NCBI RefSeq assembly: GCF_001039355.2
Contig: NW_019775655.1
Coordinates: 98,208 to 162,207, forward strand
DNA length: 64,000 bases
Origin: Lingula anatina
Lineage: Eukaryota; Brachiopoda; Lingulata; Lingulida; Lingulidae
Direction: 5' to 3'
Shown here: piece by piece, positions 1-10,852 of the stretch
How the letters are laid out: each line of letters opens with the position of its first letter
Position numbering within the stretch: the stretch's first letter is position 1
Made by a program: the position numbers and the translations under genes
Notes under the pieces: generated by a model
The model's input: only the letters and a program-made list of their open reading frames with translations
Database searches by the model: none
What the model was told of the DNA's origin: nothing

Positions 1-507
1 TAAGCGTCATCCATGAAGCGCCCCATGCCATTCCCGTGAATCGAGAATATTGCGGGATTTTATCCCTCGTCCTCAGTGAAACGAAGTCATTATACTCGGC
101 GATAGTTATTTTCAGCTTGCTGGACTAGCATTTTCAATGAGATATAAATAAAGTTTTAATCTAATTTATATAACTTGTGATTTGATGATTTTTATTTTCC
201 GCGACCGTGAACTGTGATCACTCCCCCCCCCCTTCCCAGCGGTCCCTCATGATTAACTATATAGACGATATGTTGACAGGGCACAGTCAGATGGTTTACA
301 CGAAACACGACAAAACTGCTTTTCTCTTGTGAAGCCATTTGCAAAGCCTTCGTTACCAGGCATTGTGAAACTATAGGCCTACTTGGAATTGAAGAAAAAT
401 GTAGACCTTTTGAAAAAATAAACGCGCATATATCTCATATTAGCCTCCCAGAGCAGTCTATAAAAGTAAAGTACAGGTACTAATAGCTTTGCAGGAAATT
501 TAACGAC
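1..507. other. AT-rich non-coding stretch
   Basis: No open frame with coding character is visible on either strand. The only notable item is a short run of C near 222-232. It could be intronic or intergenic. Confidence 0.5.
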
Positions 508-528
508 GGAAATATAGGCAAAAATGNA

Positions 529-696
529 CAGGGGCGGATTTAGGCCGTCTTCTGGGTCTTCCGGAAGACGGTCAGATTTTTAAGTTTATATTGTCCGGCA
601 TCTAATGTTTTCTGTCTGAAGACGGTAAAAATTGGAGGATGGATCAACAAAGATAATTTGGAAGGCTGTCAGAAAATACCTTTGGATCCGCCCCTG
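529..696. mobile_element. Short MITE-like element with CAGGGGCGG ends
   Basis: The 168-bp segment begins CAGGGGCGGATTTAGG and ends in the inverted counterpart (CAGGGGCGGATCCAAAGG read on the other strand). It has no coding capacity and holds an internal GTCTTC/GAAGAC hairpin. A 19-bp sequence flanks it directly on both sides (508-526 and 699-717). An N at 527 sits at the left junction, so the flanking repeat may be an unmerged contig overlap rather than a target-site duplication. A second element with the same terminal motif lies at 48968-49242. Confidence 0.6.
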
Positions 697-717
697 TCGG
701 AAATATAGGCAAAAATG

Positions 718-1307
718 ACTTAAGAGTACTTTCAAGTATGTTTAGTATATTTTTAAAGGTAATTACTCTAACTGTGTAGGTCCTTATAAATGCTCCATCT
801 GCTCATAACTTAAAATTGAGTGTTGTGTTAGCAGTGCAAAGTCGAAGCAAAAAGAAAATATATAATAATAACAATAAAAAAAGACAGAATTTAAAATAAC
901 CTTTCAGGTAATGATTATATTATCAATCAATAATCAAAAATATCATATCCAAACGAAAAAAAATTAAAAGATATAATAACTTGGAACAACGGCGTGCTTC
1001 ATGTGACCGGATGTACCGAGATGTGACCCAGTATTTACTGCGGGTTTTCTTTGACCTATTAGTCGGGCTTAGTACGGCGGAGCGGGAACATTTTACACGT
1101 TATGAAATAACGTTATACCTAGGACAAGATATATTTACGAGTTACCATGATAATAGTTTTATCTGAAGCAGTAGGACATCCCACGATTCCAGCATCCTTT
1201 TTAATACATGAAAAGACATTCTTGATGACAGAAGGGTGAGTACTTTGTTGTAGTGATCTGGTACCGGAAGTCTTGGGATTGAAAGCGACAGTTGGGCGGG
1301 GTTTTCA

Positions 1308-1345
<38 letters not shown>

Positions 1346-2444
1346 GTAGGAAGGAGCTGCAGAGACAAGAGGTAGAGGGTAGACAAAGGGATCTGGTGAT
1401 CCTAATGTTATAAGTGTTATGCAGTAGATCTGGATTCCTGGAAACATCTGAGGTAAAACCTAATAAGTACTAGCAGAGTTAATTAAGTAGCAATAGGGTT
1501 TTCTATGATCATGATGTACTTGTCTTAGAGCTACTATAAAAGTTATTTGTGTGGATTTTTTGCAGTGTTCACTTCATCCTTCGTATCTTTATAACTGTCT
1601 ATTAAGCCATAGTCCTCCAACCGAGTGCAGTAATGGCTTTGCATGTTAGGAACTCGTACATTACATAGCCATGTATACTCAGTAGCAACACATTACAGTA
1701 TTGCAATTGGCCTTCACCATTCTCAAATATAGTGTTGTGTCTCATGTTGAGACATGCTGGACTGCTAAAGATGTAAAATTACAACAAATGTCCTTCAAAA
1801 TTTCGTATAGAATGCCAAGCTAAATTGGTAAGAATGATTGTTTCTGTTTTTCATTTATTGTTACTCAACATAAAACCCAAATGAACCCATTTTTTTTCAT
1901 TACATGTATATAGGTGATCTAAGACATCTATGTGTCTACATACAGCCGGTCATGACCAGTTTTGAGGCGCCCGTTTTGCACAGCACATACTTTCAGTGAC
2001 TATCCCAGCAATTTTTTCAATGACACTGATGTCATTGGTTATTTTAAGTTTGATTTTTTTTACATGAAGTCATGGCAAACCATCAGATGCATATTAGCAA
2101 TTTTTTGAAAGTACAAATAACTGTGAATACGAGGAAGCTGCCAAATTTGACTTTGCCCAGGACCACTGCCAGAACTTTTAGACATGACGGGAATGCGGAG
2201 GAACCGTCCTTTTTGCTGGGGAAAAGGTTCCCTCTGGGGAAATTTTTATTTAGGTACACAGTGGTTTCATGGTAAAAGCTCCACTTTTTTTAGGGAAAAA
2301 AAAACTTTTGAAATTGCTGGCTACAGGTCTGTTGAATGTTTATAATGAATGTTTCTTTATTTTTTCAGCTCACACAAACAGTTTGACAGTTGGTGTACAG
2401 TATCATGTGTCTCTGTAGTGACCTGCTTGATGTGGTCAGTTTGG
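718..2444. other. Non-coding stretch
   Basis: Apart from the GA microsatellite I see no gene, repeat family or RNA here. Short open frames lack splice context and recognisable domains. Confidence 0.45.
1309..1346. repeat. GA microsatellite
   Basis: A nearly pure run of GA dinucleotides with one AAA interruption. Apparent Ser/Leu-rich open frames on the opposite strand come from this repeat and are not genes. Confidence 0.95.
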
Positions 2445-2449
2445 GATGA

Positions 2450-2581
2450 TGTTATATCTAATACATGGCTGCCGATTAGTCACATCTTGACCGGGGCCAC
2501 CACCTGGTGGATGAGATGGTAATGGGAACGAGTATGAAAGAAGCACATGGCGAGTGAGACCCACGGCACCCGGTCATAACA
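2450..2581 (+). repeat. 5' LTR of the mini Gypsy element
   Basis: Starts TGTTATATCTAATACATGG and ends GGTCATAACA. It is repeated at 3454-3591 with a few changes. The TG...CA ends and the adjacent GATGA duplication fix the boundaries. Confidence 0.88.
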
Positions 2582-2582
2582 T

Positions 2583-2599
2583 TGGTGACGAGGATAAGT
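2583..2599 (+). promoter_or_regulatory. Primer-binding site of the mini Gypsy element
   Basis: The sequence TGGTGACGAGGATAAG starts two bases after the LTR. This is the position and TGG start expected of a tRNA primer-binding site. The tRNA was not identified. Confidence 0.65.
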
Positions 2600-2612
2600 A
2601 AGAAATATTAAC

Positions 2613-2906
2613 ATGGCACAGGGAGAACCACCTGTTCTATATATCCACATAGCAGGAATTGTTCTGCATGTAACACCGTTCAATCCACCGGAAAATAGAC
2701 TAAATACAGGGCCAGCATGGGAAACATGGCTGGAGGAATTCCAAGAAGAAATGCAGTTGCAAGAAGCAGACAAGGTAACTTGCCTTAGGCGCTACAGGGG
2801 AAAAGAGATTAGAAACAAAATAAAATGCTTGCCAGATCCTCCAGTAATTGAAAGTGAAGAAGGAAATAGGAAACCTGAACCTTCACTACAAACCAAAACA
2901 AAATAA
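2613..2906 (+). CDS. Gag-like protein, truncated (97 aa)
   Basis: The frame starts with ATG 31 bases after the LTR. The translation has the features of the N-terminal half of a Gypsy gag: a PFNPPE-like start, a W-x-x-W-x-x-EF core and a basic segment followed by CLP. It stops at TAA after 97 codons. More gag-like sequence follows in another frame at about 2951-3097 (TSSFTARLREKA and onward), so the original gag has been broken by stops and a frameshift. No zinc knuckle or pol domain is present. The frame probably no longer makes a working capsid; family membership is inferred from this layout and the surrounding LTRs. Confidence 0.7.
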   Translation: MAQGEPPVLYIHIAGIVLHVTPFNPPENRLNTGPAWETWLEEFQEEMQLQEADKVTCLRRYRGKEIRNKIKCLPDPPVIESEEGNRKPEPSLQTKTK

Positions 2907-2950
2907 AATGCATAGTGTTTATGTATTCAATAAAAAACAAGGCTCTCAGG

Positions 2951-3097
2951 AGAAACCACATCTTCATTCACTGCCAGGTTGAGAGAAAAAGCTGAACATA
3001 ATGATTTTGGTAAGAGTGCAGATACTCGTATTTTAGAAAGAATAATTCAGACTATGGATGACAAGCAGATTGTAACCAAAGCCATACAAAGAAATTG
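2951..3097 (+). pseudogene. Out-of-frame continuation of the gag reading frame
   Basis: This stretch encodes a gag-like segment with RLREKAEHNDFG followed by an acidic helix. It is separated from the first gag frame by stop codons and ends at its own stop. It supports the view that the element once carried a longer gag. Confidence 0.55.
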
Positions 3098-3453
3098 AGA
3101 CTTGGGAACTTCAATCCAAGAGGTGGGTCAGAAAGAAGACCGAAACAAAGAAGTTGACAATATGAGAAATGAATTCAAAGTGGCAAAAATCTCAGACGGA
3201 GATAGAGTCAAACCTAAAGGAAGATACCCACACCTGGTGAAGAAACCTACTAATTAAAAAAAAAAATTAATTGATATTTACCATTAAGAACAGATTGCAT
3301 AGCATACAGCACTCAAGATGTGACTTTATGCAATATGAAAACTGAAAATTCACTAGGATTCAGAATATTCAAGGATAATGATTGACAAAGACTGTTTTTT
3401 TTTTTAAGTTTTAAACTTTATATTTTGTAGAAAAAAATTAAGGTTGGGAGGAA

Positions 3454-3591
3454 TGTTATATCCAATACTATTACATGGCTGCTGAATAGTCACGTCTTGA
3501 CTTGGGCTCCCACCTGGTGGATGACGTGGTAATGGAAACAAGTATGAAAGAAGCACATGGCGAGTGAGACCCACGGCACCTGGTCATAACA
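3454..3591 (+). repeat. 3' LTR of the mini Gypsy element
   Basis: A direct repeat of 2450-2581 preceded by a purine-rich tract ending GGTTGGGAGGAA. It is followed by the second copy of the GATGA target duplication. Confidence 0.88.
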
Positions 3592-3639
3592 GATGATATG
3601 TATTTGACCAAAGGTGGAGCAGTGGTCATAACCCACCCT

Positions 3640-4778
3640 CACCCATCACCATGCCAAAAACAACACCTTGCAGGTAGTGCTCAAAATTATTGTTTGGTTT
3701 TGTTTTACAAGTTGTGTTACAATAAGTAATTTGTCTTCTATCCTTCCTGTGTAGATCAACAAACCAGTTATCATATGTGCTTCCTTTAAATTTAATAAAA
3801 TTTTTCACTTCTCTTATGTTACTCCTCACAAAATGTACTTCTACAAGGCACATTCAACTGATATACTTATCCCAGATTATTACAGCCATTGTTTATAGGC
3901 AATTTGTGTGCAGGTTTCTCAAAAATCCCAGAAGATTTGGCAGAGTTCTGTTTATTTAACTTTGATCAGTTAAAGATTGTGACAGTTGTACCTGTCACAA
4001 TTGTGCCCAGCAGCCTCCAAAAGACATTTTAAACTTGTCTCTGTTCAGTCACCATAACTGTGATGTCTGTCATATTAGGTGGACATTATATAATTAGGTA
4101 GTATATTGTAGGTTAAATGTTCTGCTGGCTCTTGTGGACTGTCAGGGTTCTGTCCTTTTATTAAGATAATTTATGTCACTTCATTCATATAATCTTTTGT
4201 CTCTTTTTCCAGCTCCAGTCTCCATACAGCATGGTGTCTTCTAGGTGAACAGACTTTACCTGGCTGGACATGGGGGACATGTATTGTTAATATAAAATAG
4301 ACAGGAAATAACAGTTGCAGGAATATCCCTTCATGTCACACAGTTGTGCAAGACAGCAAGTTTCAGGATGAATGGGTTGTGAAGAGCCAGAGACAGGACA
4401 GCCATGGTAAACAGGGAACTGGACTTCTTGCAGGTAGTACACAAAATGAACAGTTGATTTTGTTTTTCAAGTAGCAGTGGGTATAATTGGTCTTCTCTTA
4501 CCTCTATAGGGACAAAAACACCAATTAACACATTTTTTAGATTTAATTGATTTTAATGTTACTTAAAAAGCATGGGTTGTTATAATAGTCCACACTTGTT
4601 TATTTAAAAGGAACCAACTTAAAATTGTAGTGTGCATTGTAGGTATCTAGTAATTAATGTCATTTTTGATCCACACCTCACATTTGTTACCAATGCATTT
4701 ATTTAGTTTAAACAATTAAACTTATATGCACAAAACATATACAAAATGAATACATGTTTTAAAATTTTGTTTGTGTGC

Positions 4779-4851
<73 letters not shown>

Positions 4852-5590
4852 TTTTATTAGTCACAGCCAACTGATATAATTATCCCAGATTTTTACAGGT
4901 GTTAAGCATTTTGTGTGCAAATTTCACAAAAATTCCAACAGATTTGGCAGAGTTCTGTTTATTTATCTGTGTTCAATTTGAGAATGTGCTGGTCTCGGCA
5001 GTCACAATTGTGCCCAGCAGCCTCCAAAAGGCAAGGTTATTTTTAACTTATCACAGTTCATTCACCACAACATTGTTGTCTCCCATATAAGATGGGCACT
5101 TGGCAGTGTACCATAGTTTTAATATTTTCCCAACTGGCTCTGGTGGACTGTCAGGTTTTTGTCTTTTCTTTGTATTAGATAATTTGTGTTCCTTCACTTA
5201 TACATTGTCATGTCTCTTTTTTTCAAGCTCCAGTCTCCATACAGCATGGTTCTTTCTAGGTGAACTGACTTTACCTGGCTGAACATGGGGGGATGTATTT
5301 TATATGAAGCAGACATAAAAATACAGCAACAGGAACATCTTCATCTCACTGCAAGACAAAGGATGTGGCAAGTTTTAGGATGAATGAACAGCCAGAGACA
5401 GGACAGCCATTGTGACTGGGCCTCTTGACGATAGCAGATAAAATGTATGTTTTTTTTTATGCGAAGAAAGATCGGTAATTTGTTTCCCCTCTTTCATTTG
5501 TGTAGAGACACAAACACCAATTGTTACATTTTTTTTGTGGGGGGGGGGGGGGGTAAAATGATTATTTCAATATGGAAAGCATGGATTATT
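3640..5590. repeat. Degenerate large tandem duplication, about 1-kb units
   Basis: Several landmarks recur at an offset close to 1015 bp. TGATATAATTATCCCAGAT is near 3859 and 4873, and the segment with TTTGGCAGAGTTCTG follows in both. AGCTCCAGTCTCCATACAGC is at 4211 and 5226. A third partial copy of one part is visible because AGGTAGT-type sequence occurs near 3671, 4433 and 5429. The copies are diverged and carry no open frames. The second unit contains a CT and AT microsatellite. Confidence 0.8.
4781..4848. repeat. CT then AT microsatellite
   Basis: A run of CT dinucleotides passes directly into a run of AT dinucleotides. Confidence 0.95.
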
Positions 5591-6800
5591 ATGAATAAAG
5601 TTAATGTGTCACTGCTTTAATTGTAATGTAAATTTAATTTTTATATTCATCAAGTGCTTTATTAATCACACCAATCATTTGTTAAGAATTTGAAGCAATT
5701 CATCTTGTACACACAAAACATAAAATGAATAATTATATTTTAATTTGATCACCATTACATACGAGCAGTATCAAGATATAAATATCAAGTACTGTGATGT
5801 GAAAATGATCTTGTGCATCTTACAAAAGCATCCTATATATGAATAATGTATCATTAGATGGTTCCTAATAATAGTTTGCACTATATTATCGAGGTGATCC
5901 AGTTGCATTGCAAACAGTTACTTTCATTTCATTTATGTTTTTAGCAAAAACACTTCTGGAATTGTGTAAAGAGCTGCTGGCAGACCAAGAGGTCAATTTT
6001 ATACTGACTGAGAGAGAGTGCTGCCAGAACCACCCAGAACAAGACTTTTAAAGATGACATGCAGATCCTGTGGAGCCAGTTATATGGAAAAGTACAATTG
6101 CACAACAAATGTGGGTTCCAGGTAACACAAAGAATCCATTTCCCCCATATGCATGGAAACTATAGAGGCAGGGTATATAAAGCAAGGAGATTGTTTTAGA
6201 CAATACTCTATCACTGAAGACAAATTGACACAATGGAAATGCTTGAAAGTGAATTGCTATTTCAGCTCAGTTGTGATGTGTTATAATAATTTCCCCATGT
6301 GCATGGAAATTGTTACAGTACTAAAAGAGGTAGCATATATAGCAATAAGCCATCATTGAACAGAAAAAGACGTCATTGAAAATGTTTTAATGTGAATACA
6401 TATATTTCAGTGCAGATATGATGTGTTATAAATAATCTCTGTTATTATGAGGTCATTAAGCTGCATAATGCAATTTTTATGACTTATTTATTATATACAG
6501 ACACTTTCAGTCTGTCTATATTCTGATCACTGTGTCTGTCCAGTGGCATTGCCATAGTCAGCACTTTGTGACACATCTATTGTTTACCCTTTAACTGATA
6601 AACTGTATTTTTGTTTTAATGTTAATTCCTCTAGAAAATCAGCATGATTGGATTATTTAATGATATTGTTTGATATCTTAAGCAGTTTGGATTTGATGCT
6701 ATAATATGTCCTGAGTATTTCAAATTGAAGTAGCAATGTAGATATGTTTGTGTATTTTTGTCTGTGTTTGTTTCTGATTCTGATATTTATTTTAATTACT
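5591..6800. other. AT-rich non-coding stretch
   Basis: I see no gene or clear repeat here. Short open frames lack domains and splice context. Confidence 0.4.
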
Positions 6801-6804
6801 AACT

Positions 6805-7030
6805 AGGAAAGCACTCCAAGAGCGCAGACCTCTGCCAAGGCAGCAGTTTTTGATAATTATTGATTATTGATTGATTATTGATCCAGATTACCACCAAAAA
6901 CTAATCATCTAATCCTTGGCCCACTTCTGACAGTTCCTGAAAATTTCATCAAAATTGGTCCATAACTTTTTGAGTTATGTTGATGACAGACAAACAAGGG
7001 TGAAAACATAACCTCCTTGTCGGAGGTAAA
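6805..7030. repeat. Dispersed repeat, probable 3' end of a non-LTR element
   Basis: The stretch from GGAAAGCACTCCAAGAGC to AACCTCCTTGTCGGAGG has no reading frame. It contains phrases such as AAATTTCATCAAAATTGGTC and TTGAGTTATGTTGATGACAG, which I recognise from memory as recurring in many animal genomes. The ending CCTCCTTGTCGGAGG can form a hairpin. I think it is a retrotransposon tail or SINE, but the clade is not settled from sequence alone. Confidence 0.5.
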
Positions 7031-7106
7031 TATATTGTCATTTTGTGAATTTATGAAATTATTATAAGTTAATTGTTAAATGATTTGTCAAGTGCATGAC
7101 AGAGTC

Positions 7107-7385
7107 AGAAGGTTCATTGGTCTAATAGTTAGTTAGGTGATGCTAAGTTCCAATGGTTCAAAAGGTTCAATAGTCAGAAGGTTCATTGGTCTGATAGTTT
7201 GGTGATGCTAAGTTCCAATGGTTCAAAAGGTTCAATAGTCAGAAGGTTCATTGGTCTGATAGTTTGGTGATGCTAAGTTCCAATGGTTCAAAAGGTTCAG
7301 TAGTCAAAAGGTTCATTGGTCTGATAGTTTGGTGATGCTAAGTTCCAATGGTTCAAAAGGTTCAGTAGTCAAAAGGTTCACTTGC
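7107..7385. repeat. 64-bp tandem repeat, about 4.3 units
   Basis: Units starting at about 7107, 7175, 7239, 7303 and 7367 repeat the words GAAGGTTCATTGGTCTGATAG and GTTCCAATGGTTCAAAAGG. The middle units are nearly identical, and the first contains a small insertion. There is no coding signal. Confidence 0.95.
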
Positions 7386-7965
7386 CTGAGGTTTCATGAT
7401 TCAAAGTCTGTAAGTATGAATGGTATATAGTGTAATATAGCAATGATAATATCTGTGGAGGGCGATAATATATTTAATGACTGTCCATGACTCTATAATG
7501 CCCTAGCTTTGGGCAGGTTTTACTTAATCTGTAATTTTCATTGTTTTTGAGCACACATATTTAGTTTTATGGGCTCATTGTCTGCTGCTGTAATTATAAA
7601 GACTGATTTCAAAAAACACAAGCTATGTTTAAAAAGTTAAAAACAGTAATTTCTTTCAGTGAAGTATTTTATATGTCTGAGTTACATGACAAACTTTATG
7701 AAAACTAAACAAAAAAAATCAAAACCTTCAAACAACTATGAAGTTCTTGACAGTTTAACATATCTTTATCTGTCAGTATATTGCATGCCATTATCTTTAA
7801 GGCCCCATCCAAACATGCCATTCAAACCAAAGCTGAAATCTACAGATTGATTACATCTACACGCAAGTATAATCTCTCAGATGTGAAATTGATATAAAAC
7901 TAAGGTTTCAAAAGCTCCAAACTTTTCTTTTATGGCAATAAAAACAACACCATGTTTTTCCACAT

Positions 7966-8004
<39 letters not shown>

Positions 8005-8415
8005 TGTGTCTTTTCACTTTGAAAGTGATGCACTTGTAACAAAGAAAGTCATTGAACACACTCACATTAACACACATGACAAAAGATAATATTCAAATTT
8101 GATATTTTAATGAAGTGAAATATTTTAAAAGTTTCTTGATAAGTCTATTTGATATATACTAATTACTATATATTTACACACACTTCTTGTGTGAAGAGTC
8201 TTGGGCATTTGGGCATTTTAAAGGGTAATTTTGAATCCAGTTATGCTGTTTAAGAATTTAAAGGACAAAAGTGTCGTGATCAATTTGTGAAATACAATAT
8301 TAAGACATTTGTAACAGGAAGTGATAAGAGTGAGTTGTTATCTTACCTTTAATATATAACACTATTGTCACAGTGTGTTTTTATTGTTTAAAAACACACA
8401 ACTATGTAATAGATT
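7386..8415. other. Non-coding stretch with an ATTT microsatellite
   Basis: An ATTT tetranucleotide run occupies about 7966-8004. Nothing else of note is visible. Confidence 0.5.
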
Positions 8416-8418
8416 TAA

Positions 8419-8502
8419 GGTTATTTATTTCACCTGTAGGAATAGAGAATGAAGTAACAGTATTTGCACGACTGCTCTGGTCAATTACAAAAGAGAGATT
8501 CT
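8419..8502 (-). repeat. Extra partial copy of the transposon segment found at 8618-8700 and 10613-10695
   Basis: About 80 bp here match the segment that opens both integrase-type transposon copies downstream. Read on the minus strand, all three end in CTACAG followed by GTGA, a plausible splice donor. The segment may be a decayed exon of the integrase gene. Confidence 0.55.
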
Positions 8503-8861
8503 ACATGTTACAATGAATAAAACACTTAGTTTAAACAAAATAACTGATCAAATAAATACACCATTTAATAATATAACTAAATAAATAATGCATCATGGCA
8601 ATTGAATTTGAAAGAATAATTAGCTCACCTGTAGAAATAGAGAATGAAGTTACAGTATTTGCATGACCGCTCTGGTCAATTACAAATGAGAGAGTAAATA
8701 AGGGCATGGCAAATGACTAGGATCACATGAAGATTCTTATCACGTGGGAGAATTATCCAATCAACGCCCGCCAAAGACGAAGAAAGAAGAAATAGATACA
8801 TACAATATGAAAAAAATGGATATGGTATAATACGTGAGATGGGACTTTATACATCGTCACA

Positions 8862-9044
8862 CTACTTGTAAATTTCTTCATAAATCGTCAAATTATTTTT
8901 GATGTTCATGGTTGCGTGGGACACGATTTTTCCACTAAAGCCATCCTGCACTAGTACATGGGTCACTCCAAACATAACCAGCTTTTCATTCTGGTCTATA
9001 TGCATCTTGTGTCTAAAATAAGCCACCTGATGCGGTATTGGGTT
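8862..9044 (-). pseudogene. Integrase-type transposase core exon, copy 1
   Basis: The 60-residue frame contains FRHKMHIDQNEKLVMFGVTH, then QDGFSGKIV and IKNNLTIYEEIY. This matches, from memory of the family, the start of the retroviral-type integrase core in invertebrate integrase-like DNA transposons, where the Asp in HIDQNEK and the following strand form the first catalytic part. The frame ends at TAG after IYK, and the later core with the second Asp and Glu is not recognisable as an intact frame. The piece is a broken remnant. Copy 2 has a 16-bp deletion in the same exon. Confidence 0.7.
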
Positions 9045-9270
9045 TAGATTTTTTTAGACCTGATATATGAATCACAAAGCTAATGAGCACATCACGCTAT
9101 TCATGTTATATGTTTATTGCAGTTTCAAGTCCGTGCCAATGAATGATAACATTTTTTCACTATAGTAAATTATATGAATTGGAAATCTTTATTTTGCGTA
9201 ACTGCTTTTATTGATATATATGTATGTATGAATCACTCAAAATATTTTTAATCATGAGATGAACCTGTCG

Positions 9271-9387
9271 CTATTGGTGATTCGGGTTTTCTTCTCTTAA
9301 GACTTTCCTGACTAGCGTCTCCCCTGCTTTGATGCCCTTTGACTGAAGATAGCGGGTCATCATCTTATGCCCATATACAGTTCCTAC
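9271..9387 (-). pseudogene. Integrase-type transposase, HTH-like exon, copy 1
   Basis: After an acceptor TTTAAAG the frame reads VGTVYGHKMMTRYLQSKG and continues to LREENPNHQ before a stop. The pattern (V-G-x-x-Y-G-[RH]-[KR]-M-M and later N-P) is the segment that precedes the integrase core in this transposon family. It aligns in order between the N-terminal exon at 9838-10074 and the core exon at 8862-9044. Confidence 0.65.
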
Positions 9388-9837
9388 CTTTAAATAAAGC
9401 ACGTTCTTCGATATTATATCATTTACAAAACAGCATGTTTTAAATAAACTTAAAATATGAATTAACACTATATAGGAGACTGATTGGCCAAGATTGGCAG
9501 TGGCAACTTTTCAGGTGCAATTTTTGAATCGACGTGGAATTCTCATGGGCTCAAAAAAAAAAAAGCAAGCACTAGTTATGTATCTCCGTTTCTGTTATGA
9601 CTTAAAGGGAAACTTAATGTCAGCTCATTAAATCTTTATAAGCTTTATATGATAGAATTTGTCTGTACTTTTATAGCAGCAGCTCCATTTTCAGTCTACT
9701 TTTTCAGTTTGGGAAGGGGTTTCATTGATATTGCAATATGTTGGGATATCTCGGCTAATTCTTCACAGATCATTACCGCAGACCACAGACCATTTGTATG
9801 GGCTAACAAAAAAGAAGAGTGCACACCCAAATATTGT

Positions 9838-10074
9838 TTACAGATAGCTACTTATCTCTCCAATAGCTATTGCGACTTCATTTGCCATGACCTCAGTGGG
9901 TGTTACATAAGACCTCCGAATGTTGTACTTTGAACATATTGTCTTTATGCTCCTTACAGATGCGCCTCTCAAGAGTCTGTATTGTGTCTTTAGAATGCTT
10001 AAAATTTCCTCATTTGTCTTGAAATTCTTAACTTAATCTCCAATAATATCTAGAAAACTTTCAATGGCAGCCAT
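9838..10074 (-). pseudogene. Integrase-type transposase N-terminal exon, copy 1
   Basis: The reading begins at ATG with MAAIESFLDIIGD and after one in-frame TAA continues as NEEILSILKTQYRLL, ending near TEVMANEVAIAIGEI. Helical, leucine-rich sequence followed by a basic SIKTICSKYNIRRS segment fits a DNA-binding N-terminus. In copy 2 the TAA position codes Leu and a different codon is stopped. The common ancestor of the two copies therefore had both positions open. Confidence 0.6.
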
Positions 10075-10852
10075 TTTTCTGCCTATACTTCCATTTTTCC
10101 ATTTCATCCCTAAAATGAAAATCAGAAAAATGAACTGACTTCGTTTTTATTTCCATTTGAATCGAAAATGGAAAAATGAGCTCGATTCTCTCATTTCTGC
10201 ACAGATGTTGAAAAAAAAGGTATTTTGTAATCTATTCCACCTTTTCATCATTGGAAAACACGAAACCAGTAGATATTTATATTTTCTAACACATCAGGGA
10301 TCTGTCAATCTTTTATTTTGCATTTTCTGGAAAAAATGAAAAAACCAAGGGCAATTTTCGTTTTGCCATTTTTCATTTTAAATGAAAAAACGAAAACTGA
10401 GTTTCGTTTTCCATTACATTTTGGCCATTTCTATCAAAAACAGCCGTTTTTCCATTTTCTGACGAAATGGAAATCACTTTGTTCNATAAAAGGGAGTAAT
10501 ACACCTTTAGTCTATGCTAATTTAGCACTGTTGCCAGTACTGGGATCCCATCCTAAAATCGATTGCCCCACATCCCACGCCCAGTTACATGGCAATTGAA
10601 TTTGAAAGAATAATTAGCTCACCTGTAGAAATAGAGAATGAAGTTACAGTATTTGTATGACCGCTCTGGTCAATTACAAATGAGAGAGTAAAAAAGGGCA
10701 TGGCAGACGACTAGGATCACATGAAGATTCTTATCATGTGGGAGAATTATCCAATCAACGCCCGCCAAAGACGAAGAAAGAAGAAATAGATACATACAAT
10801 ATGAAAAAAAATGGGTATGGTTAAAATATGTGAGATGGGATACATCGTCACA

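Larger units (their letters stand above)
2445..3596 (+). mobile_element. Gag-only miniature Gypsy-type LTR retrotransposon, complete with TSD
   Basis: Two direct LTRs of 132 and 138 bp (2450-2581 and 3454-3591) begin TGTTATATC and end GGTCATAACA. They are bounded by a perfect 5-bp duplication, GATGA, at 2445-2449 and 3592-3596. Directly after the left LTR is a primer-binding-like TGGTGACGAGGATAAG, and before the right LTR a purine-rich tract. Only a gag-like frame lies inside, with no protease, reverse transcriptase or integrase. At about 1.14 kb it resembles TRIM or other non-autonomous LTR elements that need enzymes supplied in trans. The LTRs differ by several substitutions and a small indel, so the insertion is not recent. 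Confidence 0.88.
8594..10484 (-). mobile_element. Decayed integrase-type transposon, copy 1
   Basis: This region is repeated almost completely at 10589-12434, at an offset near 1995 bp. On the minus strand it carries at least three exon-like segments of an integrase-fold protein (10074-9838, 9387-9271, 9044-8862). The right part is rich in TTTCCATTTTC-like words. An N at 10485 follows the copy, so the exact right edge is uncertain. I did not find terminal inverted repeats. Confidence 0.65.

Noticed and set aside
1142-1447. Ser/Leu-rich open frames on the minus strand
   Set aside because: They are produced by the GA microsatellite at 1309-1346; no start context, splice sites or domain.
7107-7385. 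CRISPR-like array
   Set aside because: The units are contiguous 64-bp tandem repeats without distinct spacers, in a eukaryotic context.
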